From Panopea generosa (lineage: Eukaryota > Mollusca > Bivalvia > Adapedonta > Hiatellidae), in the NCBI GenBank assembly GCA_029582155.1, contig CM055895.1, positions 7,002,544 to 7,066,543 on the forward strand: a stretch of 64,000 bases of DNA, in the 5' to 3' direction. The first letter of the stretch is position 1. Each line of letters opens with the position of its first letter. The notes below the pieces were generated by a model that saw only the letters and a program-made list of their open reading frames with translations, had not been told where the DNA came from and made no database searches. Below are positions 1 through 13,200 of the stretch, one piece after another. The translations under genes were made by a program, and so were the position numbers.

Positions 1-1043
1 AGTGGACCTCTTTAAATATTTATATCTAAGAAAATGTATTGTATAAAAATATTACATGTGTTGTAATATCTAATAGTTAAAGGTGAGAACATGATCTTAA
101 CTTTGTTAAACTTTTTTTTCCAATTTGCCTGTATCTCCTTAAATTGCCTTAGTGCGACATATTGTACATCTCTATGGTGCCTTTAAAAGTGCTTTTTTTG
201 CATCTCCCGAGCCAGCAGATTGGATATATCCAAATAATAAAAAAGCTGCCCGTTCATACCTTATTTAATCACACTCAATCACACTGATTTTTCCCATTGA
301 ATTTCAAATGCTTAAAGGCTTGGGCCTCTTCCCATTTTCCAGGAACAGTATTTTTTAAATTGCTTGAAAGTTATTTAAATACCATGACAAATGTTTGCCA
401 TATTGAGATGATGTGCAAAGCCAACTGCCAGTCAGGTCAAGGTCATACTGAGAAAATATTTCATGTCCGGTATGTAACTTTTTAATCATGTGAGATATTA
501 TTAAATAACTTTACACAAATGTGCATCAAGATGATGTGCATTTATCTATCTGTCCTGTTCCGTCTAACTGTCACAAAATGTGTTTGCTCCATACGTCCCC
601 AAAAGCTTTTGACCTGGGGCAAGAACTGGGAGGGGGGAGACAAGTATATTTTTGTGACAAAAACAACCATCCAGTTTTTAATGGACTATAATATTTCTTA
701 AAAGATATCTATCATCTTTGCATGTCATCTATAGGTAATTTTATTTTCCCATATTATACCATGCTCCAGATAAGCAATATTTAAGCATTTGTTTTTCTAA
801 ACAAAGCATTGAAATTTAAGTGCCATATATATTATGTAAGTGGTAATATAAGCATTGGACACTGACAATTTCAATGTTGATAGGTTAATTTTAAATATAA
901 CAATTTGATTAAAAGTTCATCTTTACCCTAAACATTTTGACAATAAATATTGCATATATATATATGTAAACAAATTTAAGGAGTAAAATACTCATTTGAA
1001 GAAAGCATATCGGGAGCACTGATTATATTTATTGGTGATTTAG
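1..1043. other. Non-coding, presumed EEF2KMT intron
   Basis: AT-rich with scattered short open frames and a short (AT)n run near 956. I looked for the missing EEF2KMT first exon, expected to hold an FPW-like motif and end with one base of an Ala codon, and saw none. No repeat family recognised. Confidence 0.5.
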
Positions 1044-1213
1044 CAAAGCTTGACATGAAGACAATATTTCAGAGTGATTGTGTAACGAACGCAGAGTTAG
1101 ATATGGACAGGCAGAGACAGCTTCTACATAGTACAGTGAGTAGCGACCTGTGTAAACAATATCCACCATCCATCAACTACCAAAGGGCTTTTGTCAAGAA
1201 ATTGTTACAAACA
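1044..1213 (+). CDS. EEF2KMT: EEF2KMT exon 1 of those visible
   Basis: Acceptor TTTAG ends at 1043 and donor ACA|GTAAGT begins at 1214. It enters with two bases of a split codon (xCA, Ala) and leaves in phase 0. It encodes AKLDMKTIF through KQYPPSINYQRAFVKKLLQT, matching the human stretch with EAKLRD and KHPPSVKYARCF. The upstream exon, which in human carries an FPW motif, was looked for in 1-1040 and not found. Confidence 0.85.
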
Positions 1214-4200
1214 GTAAGTATTGCAAAATGGTTACAATACTACTGTTAAAGGTTCCATTATCCAGAATGAGATAATATATGTAGAGAGAGAGAAGAAACT
1301 AATAAAGACTGACCAATATATTTAATTATACTTAAATACTTTAAAACTAAGAAAAGCATCCATGTAATATCATGATTTTAGACTGGTTCCAATAACATAA
1401 TACATTGTATATATGGCTTCACTGGCATTGATTAAAGAGTTTTTAAGTAACCAGTCAAAACTCACTTAGTTTTTTAAGTATTTAAGTAAAACATAAGAAA
1501 ATATTGGTGAAACAGAAGTGTGAAGTTATGCCTGATTTGTGTTCATTACATTGTTACTAGCAAGTCCTTTTTAGATACTAAATACATCTAATACTGTGAC
1601 ATACTATAATCACTATACTGTATATCGCTGATTCTCCAAGCATATCTTGTCAGTAAAAACGGATATTCGAAGATGGTCCACATTACTTCAAATCTGAAAC
1701 AGATACATGGCTGAAAAGCTGGGCCTGGTTAGCTCAGTTGGTAGCATGTCTGACTACTAGTATCAATCGAGGAGTTGAGAGTTTGTTGAATTCCCATCAG
1801 GTCACAGTCTCTGTGAAGATTGATATACGACATTGCGTCTCACTATCTCATCCTCTGATTCAAGTGGGGAATTTATCAGTTACTTGCAGAGATTGGTGTG
1901 CTCAAGTACTGGTTAATTTTCCCAGATCTTAGGAAAGCTTGGTTAGGTTAATTGATCGTCTGTTAGCTATTGATAGTATATATTTAATCATGGCTGAAAA
2001 CTAAATGTTTCTTACTATATTCCAGTTAGAGGACTACGGTGTTGAGATGTGTGACGAGATATATGAGGTGTACTCGGAACTTCTCCAGCACAAGGATAGT
2101 GAAGATGACTCTCTCTGTTATAAAACTTACACCATAGTGAGTTCTTATATTGGCAGTACTTATACCGTTATAAATAAAACTTTGGTCTAGTAGTTTTATG
2201 GCTCTTTTGTATACAAAGGCTAGTTAAAATATTTTGGCAAGTTATATTTATGAACAATATCTCAGTCATTAAGACCAGTGAGTACATATCTTCACATCTT
2301 TTCGCTACACTCCCGGGAACAAATGGGAAAGCTTGTTAAGAACTTATTTGGGATTTGTTTCATCTCTGCCTCTTCAAATCAAATCTCACATGAACTAAAT
2401 CCCCGTTTTAACTCAATTTAATCAATTTTCACGTTTTTTCCAAATTTATGCGCACAGTGTGCTTATCAGTACACCACGGTTATGATTACCTTTTAGCTCC
2501 AAATTCATAAAAGAAATCATTGTCCCTTTTTCATATTACATGATTTTATAATTACATTTGGTGTTTTCTTAATAATTTAATATTATTCCTTCTTTTCGAA
2601 TATATGACTGCTTTGCACTCAGTGCTGGGTTTAAGAGATCTTGGTGTTATTCACACAAGGTCAGGTGAAATGTTTTTGGCAAACTGCCTTATGCATGATA
2701 TCTGCACAACTTCTTTTAATGTCTTCACTAATAGTCACTAAACTCTGGGAATGTAGCATAATAACTGAGATTATTTTTTTGAATTACCATAGCTTGATCC
2801 CTTGTTTTTACGTAGACAGTCGGGTTAAATGGTTTTGACAAGCATATATCTCAGCAACAATAAAATAAACCATACTTCAATAAAACTTCATATTATGTCT
2901 TCACTGTCATTCAGGTCACTCATGGAGGTAATTGGACAACTCTGTTTTGAGTATGTTTTTTTTTTGTTTAGGCAAAATTATTGCATTTTTTATACAAGGA
3001 ATATTTGATGAAAATATTCAGACAAGTGATATCTCAATAATCACTGGTTACTCTTGACTTTGTGATAAGACAGGATCCTAGTCTGGGTAGTAAAAACTTT
3101 ACAAAAATATAGTTAGAATTCAATCTTCATAGTCCGTAAATAACAGAAAAAATAAAATTTACATTAAGTTTTATTTTTTTAAATCTTTATTATTAAATCA
3201 TAATTATAATCTGTTTTGATGTACATGTCTACCAACATCCTCCTGAGATTTTGATACAAATAGGTCGATCAAACTATATGTCTGAAAAAAGTTTTATAGT
3301 CATATAGAATTACCATTGACTTATCAATTTTGGACAGCCTGGGATTCATAAAGTCAAGTGTTTTCAAAGGTCTTCTGTGATTGGTGCGGGAAAACGCGTA
3401 TCTATGGAGTAAAGGGTTAAGACAAGTGGCTGCTTAAATTGAGGTGACTGCTTACACTGGTTTAACTGTAGATATTTATCAATGTATATGAATATGTTTC
3501 TGATGATGGTTTAAGTTTCTTCTTTCAAAATCGCTCTCATTTTTTTGTTACATAAACTTTCTAAAAGTTCATCTGTAGACATTTAGGTATACAAATTCTT
3601 GAAATGTTTTTGATTAACCTGACGAAATGATTACAGTTACAATTATTTATATGATTTTGTTTACCATGATCAGGATGCAAACAACAGAGTGATGCTTCAG
3701 GAGTCTGTAAACATGATCTCATTTGGAACGACAGGTCTCAACACCTGGCAGGTATGTGCATTGCAAAAAAATGTAACGATGACATCTGATCTGTTATCTG
3801 TCAGTAGATATGTATACATGTGTAGAATCATTCTATTGATAGCGCTGTTCAGAACCCTTGAATTTAAATCTTTAAAATTATGTTGAACTTGTCTAATGTT
3901 ACAAAATGCATGTTTACCTGTTTTGTTACCAAACATGGTATTGCATCAAAATGTTAATTTGATGTAAAAATATTTAATATATTTTTTTTAATCAAAGATG
4001 AAGTTCTTTTGGGGCTGAAATATTCATGTCAATTGTCACTAACTACAATAAGCATCGTCCACTGCAATCATATTCCAGAAACCAACCACATTTATTATTT
4101 GATCTACATTGAATTGAAGGTCAGCAGCAAAAGTCACCACCCACAACCTGATAATAATAATCATGTTGATGGTTATCAACAATAAACATCATCCACTGCA

Positions 4201-7200
4201 GTTACTTTTAAGAACTTTTATATGTAAACTAACCACATTTATTACATGACCTATATTATATTCAAGGTAAACTGTCAAGGTCATAACCTGAATTATAATG
4301 CTTGTCCCCAAAATTAAATCAGTTCAATTTGAGCCTGCAACAATTTAACCAGTAAAACTGACCATATTTATATTAAGGTGACAACATGTGAGTTAAAGTA
4401 CATACTATATGAGCTTGTCATGACAATTATTTTTTACATACTTCAGTCATTCTTGTGAAACTTCACAAATGGACTTGTCACATGGGAGCTTTTATTGCTG
4501 GGAGGTTCGTACGTATGTATTTGTCCTAGATGATATCTCTGGGTGTATTTGTTATTGCTGGGAGGTTCGTACATACGTATTTGTCCTAGATGATATCTCT
4601 GTGTGTATTTGTTATTGCTGGGAGGTTCGTACGTATGTATTTGTCCTAGATGATATCTTTGGGTGTATTTGTTATTGCTGGGAGGTTGGTACGTATGTAT
4701 TTGTCCTAGATGATATCTCTGGGTGTATTTGTTATTGCTGGGAGGTTCGTACGTATGTATTTGTCTTAGATGATATCTCTGTGTGTATTTATTACTGCTG
4801 GGAGGTTCGTACATACGTATTTGTCCTAGATGATATCTCTGTGTGTATTTGTTACTTCTGGGAGGTTCGTACGTATGTATTTGTCCTAGATGATATCTCT
4901 GGGTGTATTTGTTATTGCTGGGAGGTTCGTACGTATGTATTTGTCCTAGATGATATCTCTGTGTGTATTTGTTACTGCTGGGAGGTTCGTACATACGTAT
5001 TTGTCCTAGATGATATCTCTGTGTGTATTTGTTACTGCTGGGAGGTTCGTACATACGTATTTGTCCTAGATGATATCTGTGTGTATTTGTTACTGCTGGG
5101 AGGTTCGTACGTATGTATTTGTCCTAGATGATATCTCTGGGTGTATTTGTTATTGCTGGGAGGTTCGTACATATGTATTTGTCCTAGATGACATCTCTGT
5201 ATGTATTTGTTATTGCTGGGAGGTTCGTACATATATATTTATCCTAGATGATATCTCTGGGTGTATTTGTTACTGCTGGGAGGTTTGTACATATGTATTT
5301 GTCCTAGATGATATCTCTGGCTGTATTTGTTATTGCTTGGAGGTTTGTACATACGTATTTGTCCTAGATGATATCTCTGGCTGTATTTGTTATTGCTGGG
5401 AGGTTCGTGCGTATGTATTTGTCCTATATGATATCTCTGGGTGTATTTGTTATTGCTGGGAGGTTTGTACATATGTATTTGTCCTATATGATATCTCTGG
5501 GTGTATTTGTTATTGCTGGGAGGTTTGTACATATGTATTTGTCCTAGATGATAGCTCTGGGTGTATTTGTTATTGCTGGGAGGTTCGTGCATATGTATTT
5601 GTCCTATATGATATCTCTGGGTGTATTTGTTATTGCTGGGAGGTTTGTACATATGTATTTGTCCTATATGGTATCTCTGGGTGTATTTGTTATTGCTGGG
5701 AGGTTCGTACGTATGTATTTGTCCTAGATGATAGCTCTGGGTGTATTTGTTATTCCTGGGAGGTTCATACATATGTATTTGTCCTAGATGATATCTCTGG
5801 GTGTATTTGTTATTGCTTGGAGGTTTGTACATACGTATTTGTCCTAGATGATAGCTCTGGGTGTATTTGTTACTGCTGGGAGGTTTGTAAGTATGTATTT
5901 GTCCTAGATGATATCTCTGGGTGTATTTGTTACTGCTGGGAGGTTTGTACGTATGTATTTGTCCTATATGATATCTCTGGGTGTATTTGTTATTGCTGGG
6001 AGGTTTGTACATAGATGTATATATTTGTCCTAGATGATAGCTCTGGGTGTATTTGTTATTGCTGGGAGGTTCGTGCGTATGTATTTGTCCTATATGATAT
6101 CTCTGGGTGTATTTGTTATTGCTGGGAGGTTTGTACATATGTATTTGTCCTATATGATAGCTCTGGGTGTAATTGTTACTGCTGGGAGGTTTGTACGTAT
6201 GTATTTGTCCTAGATGATATCTCTGGGTGTATTTGTTACTGCTGGGAGGTTTGTACGTATGTATTTGTCCTAGATGATATATCTGGGTGTATTTGTTATT
6301 GCTGGGAGGTTGGTGCGTATGTATTTGTCCTAGATGATAGCTCTGGGTGTATTTGTTATTGCTTGGAGGTTTGTACGTATGTATTTGTCCTATATGATAT
6401 CTCTGGGTGTATTTGTTACTGCTGGGAGGTTCGTACATATGTATTTGTCCTAGATGATAGCTCTGGGTGTATTTGTTACTGCTGGGAGGTTTGTACGTAT
6501 TTATTTGTCCTAGATGATATCTCTGGGTGTATTTGTTATTGCTGGGAGGTTCGTGCGTATGTATTTGTCCTAGATGATAGCTCTGGGTGTATTTGTTACT
6601 GCTAGGAGGTTTGTACATACGTATTTGTCCTAGATGATAGCTCTGGGTGTATTTGTTACTGCTGGGAGGTTCGTACATATGTATTTGTCCTAGATGATAG
6701 CTCTTGGTGTATTTGTTCTGCTGGGAGGTTCATTCTTATGTATTTGTCCTAGATGATAGCTCTGGGTGTATTTGTTATTGCTGGGAGGTTTGTACATATG
6801 TATTTGCCCTAGATGATATCTCTGGGTGTATTTGTTATTGCTTGGAGGTTCATACATATGTATTTGTCCTAGATGGTAGCTCTGGGTGTATTTGTTATTG
6901 CTGGGAGGTTTGTACATATGTTTTTGCCCTAGATGATATCTCTGGGTGTATTTGTTATTGCTTGGAGGTTCATACATATGTATTTGTCCTAGATGGAATC
7001 TCTGGGTGTATTTGTTATTGCTGGGAGGTTCATACATATGTATTTGTCTAAGATGATATCTCTGTGTGTATTTGTTATTGCTTGGAGGTTCATACGTATG
7101 TATTTGTCCTACATGATACCTCTGGGTGTATTTGTTATTGCTGGGAGGTTTGTACATATGTATTTGTCCTAGATGATAGCTCTGGGTGTATTTGTTACTG

Positions 7201-10200
7201 CTGGGAGGTTCATACATATGTATTTGTCCTAGATGATAGCTCTGGGTGTATTTGTTACTGCTGGGAGGTTTGTACGTATGTATTTGTCCTAGATGATAGC
7301 TTTTGGTGTATTTGTTATTGCTGGGAGGTTTGTACATACGTATTTGTCCTAGATGATAGCTCTGGGTGTATTTGTTATTGCTGGGAGGTTCGTGTGTATG
7401 TATTTGTCCTAGATGATAGCTCTGGGTGTATTTGTTACTGCTGGGAGGTTCATACATATGTATTTGTCCTGGATGATATCTCTGGGTGTATTTGTTACTG
7501 CTGGGAGGTTCATACATATGTATTTGTCCTAGATGATAGCTCTGGGTGTATTTGTTACTGCTGGGAGGTTCATACGTATGTATTTGTTCTACATGATACC
7601 TCTGGGTGTAATTGTTACTGCGGGGAGGTTCGTACGTATGTATTTGTCCTAGATGATACCTCTGGGTGTATTTGTTATTGCTGGGAGGTTTGTACATATG
7701 TATTTGTCCTAGATGATATCTCTGGGTGTATTTGTTATTGCTGGGAGGTTTGTACGTATGTATTTGTCATAGATGATAGCTCTGGGTGTATTTGTTATTG
7801 CTGGGAGGTTCGTACGTATGTATTTATCCTACATGATACCTCTGGGTGTATTTGTTACTGCTGGGAGGTTTGTACATATATATTTGTCCTAGATGATATC
7901 TCTGGGTGTATTTGTTATTGCTGAGAGGATTGTGCGTATGTATTTGTCCTAGATGATAACTCTGGGTGTATTTGTTATTGCAGGCTGCACAGCATCTAGC
8001 AGAGTGGGCCATACAAAATCACGAACTTCTAGATGGAAGGTAAGTATTTAAAAAAAAAGTAAACAGGTTTTGAAAAAGATGAACGCTAATGTAGTATTAA
8101 CATGGTGCAGGTTACCTTTATATATGTTTTACTGTCAGTGTAGTAAGGTACATTTATTTTGACACAAAAATAATTTTTCAACTTCTATAATCTATGAAAC
8201 ATTTTGGCATATTTCTTCACTCAAACACAACATGGATTATCAGTCCATGAGATATGCTAAAGGTTTTAAATCTTAATTTTTATATGAGTATAATTGCTTT
8301 TTAGCTCTATGCCATCATGTCATGGTAATTTGTCAGTCATTTGTCCATCTGTTCACTTATCATGTAAACATGAACACCATCAGTTTTCATCTGATCCTGA
8401 ACAAACTTGGTTAATAGAAAGTTCATGTCCATTAAAGCTTGGACTAGATCTAGAGCAGTGAAAGCTTGGAAGAGATCTAGAGTGGGCATTATATGGCCAA
8501 AATGAACAGAGTGTCCATTATTGATTGATTGAAAACTGCTGGTTTTTGTCCCATAAACACTGTACTACCTTCATCTAATTTTGACCAAACTTGGTTAGAA
8601 TGTTTATTTCTATGCAATCTCATATGAGTTCTTGAAATGGCTGTATCAAATCAGATTGGACTGAGTTATGGTTCTTGATTGATGATAAATTCTGAATTTT
8701 GTCTTGTAAATACCTCGGTTACATGTAGATGGTTATTTATAATAAAAAAAGCTTGGACAAGTTCTTGAACCTTCTGCACGTATATTTGACCAGAATGAAC
8801 TCGGGATGATGACATTTGCTAAATATGTAATATTGAATGCATGATTATCATTGGAAATTTTGCGATAATTTCCGTCAGCGAAGCAGCTAATTTGCATTAT
8901 AGAATTACAGATCAGTAAATATATTCAAAAATTACTGACTCATGAGTAACAGAGGGATTGGCTATTATACATCCTTGGAAATCAACGAAAATTCACAAAA
9001 ATATTTTGTCCCTCACACATTGTTTATTTCTATATAAAAAAATCTTTGGTTACTGGCTATGCCACTTTAAATATTTTGATGATTTATTGCAAGTAAGTTT
9101 CTATGATAAAGAGAATAAAAAGGAAGCTTTTGGTTGGCTTTGACATAACTTTGGTCAATATCATTGTTACTTAAAATAGAAAAAAAGTTTCCACTTAATA
9201 ACTTTAATATCCTCTGAAGTATTTTGATGAAATTTTGTGTATAGGTTACTGGCATGACAAGGAATTTGATGTAAATGGGATCAACATTAAGGACACAGTT
9301 ATAAAAAATAAAAAATGGTTTCTGCTCAATAACTTTAGCTTTTATTAAGATATTTTGATGACATTTTGTAATTTGGGATTTCTGCATAAATTGCTAATAC
9401 CACAGGACCAATGCGATGTTTACAATTATAAAATCTCAAACTATTTTTGAATTGGTGAAATTTGACCAGAATGAACCATGACTCAGTTATGATGCTCTCA
9501 AAAACTGTGTTCAAAAAATTAAATCGTTAATATTTGTTAGCTGATAATCAATGTTAAGTTTTATTCTAATTTTCAGGAATATTCTGGAACTTGGTAGTGG
9601 TTTAGGGTTGACAGGCATAACTGTGTGTAAACAGTGTGTGGTCAAGGCCTACACATTCACCGACTGCCATTCCCAGGTGCTGTACCTTCTAGCTAGAAAT
9701 ATTCAACTTAACTTCAGTGACAATTCATTGCCGTTGGACAGTGCAGACATGTGTAACAGTCATGACGACGACGGATCATCAGAATCAAGAATATTAAAAA
9801 GATTATGTCGCAAACTGAGTTTAAAGTCTGAAAATAAATCTATAGATGGTGATGAAGAAGAAAATGACAACAGCGATTTAACACATATAGTTGACACAGA
9901 AACTGTCAGCGTGGATGATATAGAGGGAGATATGAATGATGAAATAAGTACAGACTTGAGGTTGTCCCCACTCTACTGGGACGATGTAGAAGACTGTGAT
10001 ATGAATGTTTATCGTGCAAATAATGTGATAAGATTGGCCAGACTGAATTGGGAAACTATAAATGACTGTCTGATACAACAGCTCCATGATACAGATGTAA
10101 TTCTTGCCGCAGGTATGAAGTTAGAATTCAACTTTTTTTACTTACTTGCTTTTTTAGAAATTAGCCTGTGCAAATGATTTCAACCTGCAAAAATAGACAC

Positions 10201-13200
10201 TTTTGTTTATTGCAATATACTACTTGTCAGCACTTTCATTGAATATTAATTATTATCGAAGTGTTATGTTTTGTATCGAGGCTTTTTAAAAGTATTAAAC
10301 AGAGGCCAATATTTGGCTAAATCATATTATTTTCCCTATTTGAGGCAAAATAAATTCCTAAAAATGAAAAAGTAAAAAAAAATTATTTGCTAGTTTGTAG
10401 CCCATGTGCATCTAGTTATAAACTAATGGTGTCATGCTAGATTGTTGCCCTCATGCATCTAGTTATAAACTAGAGGTGTCATGCTAGTTTGTAACCCATG
10501 TGCATCTAGTTATAAACTAGAGGTGTCATGCTAGTTTGTAGCCCATGTGCATCTAGTTATAAACTAGTGGTGTCATGCTAGATTGTTGCCCTCATGCATC
10601 TAGTTATAAACTAAAGGTGTCATGCTAGTTTGTAACCCATGTGCATCTAGTTATTAACTAGAGGTGTCATGCTAGTTTGTAGCCCTCATGCATCTAGTTA
10701 TAAACAAGTGGTGTCATGCTAGTTTGTAGCCCTCATGCATCTAGTTATAAACTAGTGGTGTCATGCTAGATTGTTGCCCTCATGCATCTAGTAGCAACCC
10801 CAGCCATTTTTTTAAGTATGCTCAAAATGCATGATATTCATTGATATTATACAAGTACAAAGCAGTTTATTTCATGAAGATACCTATACTACAGGCAAAG
10901 TTATTGAAAATTGAAGTTCTTAAAAATCGGTCGTTTTTGGAATCTTTTGTCTTATAATGATGCAGAATTACTCTGCCTGCCGAAGGACCCGAAATATTGG
11001 ACATTTTTAGTTAAAGATGTATATTTTCTTTATTTTTCAAGATATCTTCATGAAATTTTACTGTCTTTTGTATTTTTTTATGCTGATTGCATTTCTGCAA
11101 ACAAAAACTTTGTATTTTCATGGGTTATTGAGTAAAGAAAGAAGAATGAAGTATAATTGACTTTTTTTTTAATGTTCAATTGAACGATTCTTTATATACA
11201 GTTCACTCTGAAAACAAATACCAACAATAAACTGACACATAAATAGCGAGAAAATGTTGTGTTTACATATCGTAATTTCGATAAAAAAAAAAATGGCGGA
11301 CGCATTTTTCGATCGGCCGGTTTTTGATTTTGCCAACTTCAAATGGAAATGCGACGCATTTAATCTCGTTTACGAAAAACGTTTTATATATCAAAAGAAA
11401 GCTTAAAATGTGTAGAAAAAGAGCATATATGAAACAAGTAGACATACCTTTGTGTTTTTTTACGAGCGTCCATCAAAGTCAGTATAAATAAACTTCATTT
11501 TAACATGTTGGATTTTAATTATTCAAGTTCCGGGGCCATAATAATTCAATTCTCTGATTGGCTGGGTAGTTTATTTGAATATTTATGACCATTAACTAGG
11601 TCCCATAGTAATATACACACACACACCATCACACGCTTTGTGAATGACTCCGGTAATTACACTTGAGGTGTAATTTCAGATATAATTGCAATTAATGCTA
11701 AAATTGATAAATCATTAAGTGAAACAAAACCAACAATATATATATATTTGGAAAGATAATTTTATTAGCTTTTATTTTATGTTACTTTTTTTTCTGAAAT
11801 AAAGACTTATAATTGCTAAAAGGTAAAAAGAGTACAGTGACCCTGTAAATATATGATAATTCCAGCTGATAATCTCTGTGTGCTGGGGTTGCTACATCTA
11901 GTTATAAACTAGAGGTGTCATGCTAGTTTGTAACCCTCATGCGTCTAGTTATAAACATGTAGTGTCATGCAATTTTGTAGCCCATTGCATTTAGTTATAA
12001 ACTAGTGGTGTCATGCTAGTTTGTAGCCCTAGTGCATCTACATCTAGTTATAAACAAGTGGTGTCATGCTAGTTTGTAGCCTATGTACATCTAGTTATAA
12101 ACAAGTGGTGTCATGCTAGTTTGTAGCCTATGTACATCTAGTTATAACCTAGTGGTGTCATGCTAGTTTGTTGCCCTTGTACATCTAGTTATAAACTAGT
12201 GGTGTCATGCTAGTTTGTAGCCTATGTGCATCTAGTTATAAACTAGTCGTGTCATGCTAGTATGTTGCCCTCATGCATTGTGTTATAAACTATTGGTGTT
12301 GTGCTAGTTTGTAGCCCATGTGCATATAATTATAAACTAGAAGTGTCATGCTAGTTTGTAGCCCATGTGCATCTAGTTATAAACTAGAGGTGTCATGCTA
12401 GTTTGTTGCCCTCGTGCATCGTGTTATAAATTAGAGGTGTCATGCTAGTTTGTAGCCCATGTGCATCTAGTTATAAACTAGAGGTGTCATGCTAGTTTGT
12501 TGCCCTCATGCATCTAGTTATAAACTAGTGGTGTTGTGCTAGTTTGTAGCCCATGTGCATCTAGTTGTAAACTAGAGGTGTCATGCTAGTTTGTTGCCCT
12601 AGTACATCTAGTTATAAACTAGTGACTAGTGGTGTCATGCTAGTTTGTAGCCTATGTGCATCTAGTTATAAACTAGTGGTGTTGTGCTAGTTTGAAGCCC
12701 TTGTGCATTTAGTTATAAACTAGTGGTGTCATGTTAGTTTGTAGCCCTCATTCATCTAGTTATAAACTAAAGGTGTCATGCTGGTTTGTTGCCCTTGTAC
12801 ATCTAGTTATAAACTAGTTGTGTCATGCTAATTTGTAGCCCTTGTGCATCTGGTTATAAACTAGAGGTGTCATGCTAGTTTGTAGCCTTTGTGCATCTAG
12901 TTATAAACTAGAGGTGTCAAGCTAGTTTGTAGCTCTTGTGCATCTAGTTATAAACTAGTGGTGTTGTGCTAGTTTGTAGCCCTTGTGTATCTAGTTATAA
13001 ACTAGTAGTGTTGTGCTTGTTTGTAGCCCTTGTGCATCTAGTTATAAACAAGTGGTGTCATGCTAGTTTGTAGCTCTTGTGCATCTAGTTGTAAACTAGT
13101 GGCGTTATGCTTGTTAGAAAATATGAGGAAAAACAATTTTAAAACTATAAATCTGTATTTTCATTGAATATCTATTGTACCAATAAAAATTGGTAATATT

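Noticed and set aside
1-1040. EEF2KMT first exon
   Set aside because: No segment with an FPW-like motif, correct phase and donor was found, so it is probably outside the window.
1722-1800. A tRNA gene at the GGTTAGCTCAGTTGG word, and similar words at 26.9, 34.7 and 56.9 kb
   Set aside because: They are the heads of dispersed SINEs. The anticodon arm and acceptor pairing are not maintained.
4443-8012. Long repetitive proteins on both strands (for example minus-strand frames of 479 and 335 codons)
   Set aside because: They exist only because a 60-bp tandem unit happens to lack stops in one frame on each strand. The region is an intron between two well-supported exons.
10389-13113. CRISPR-like array
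   Set aside because: The units are contiguous 47-bp tandem repeats without unique spacers, in an animal intron.
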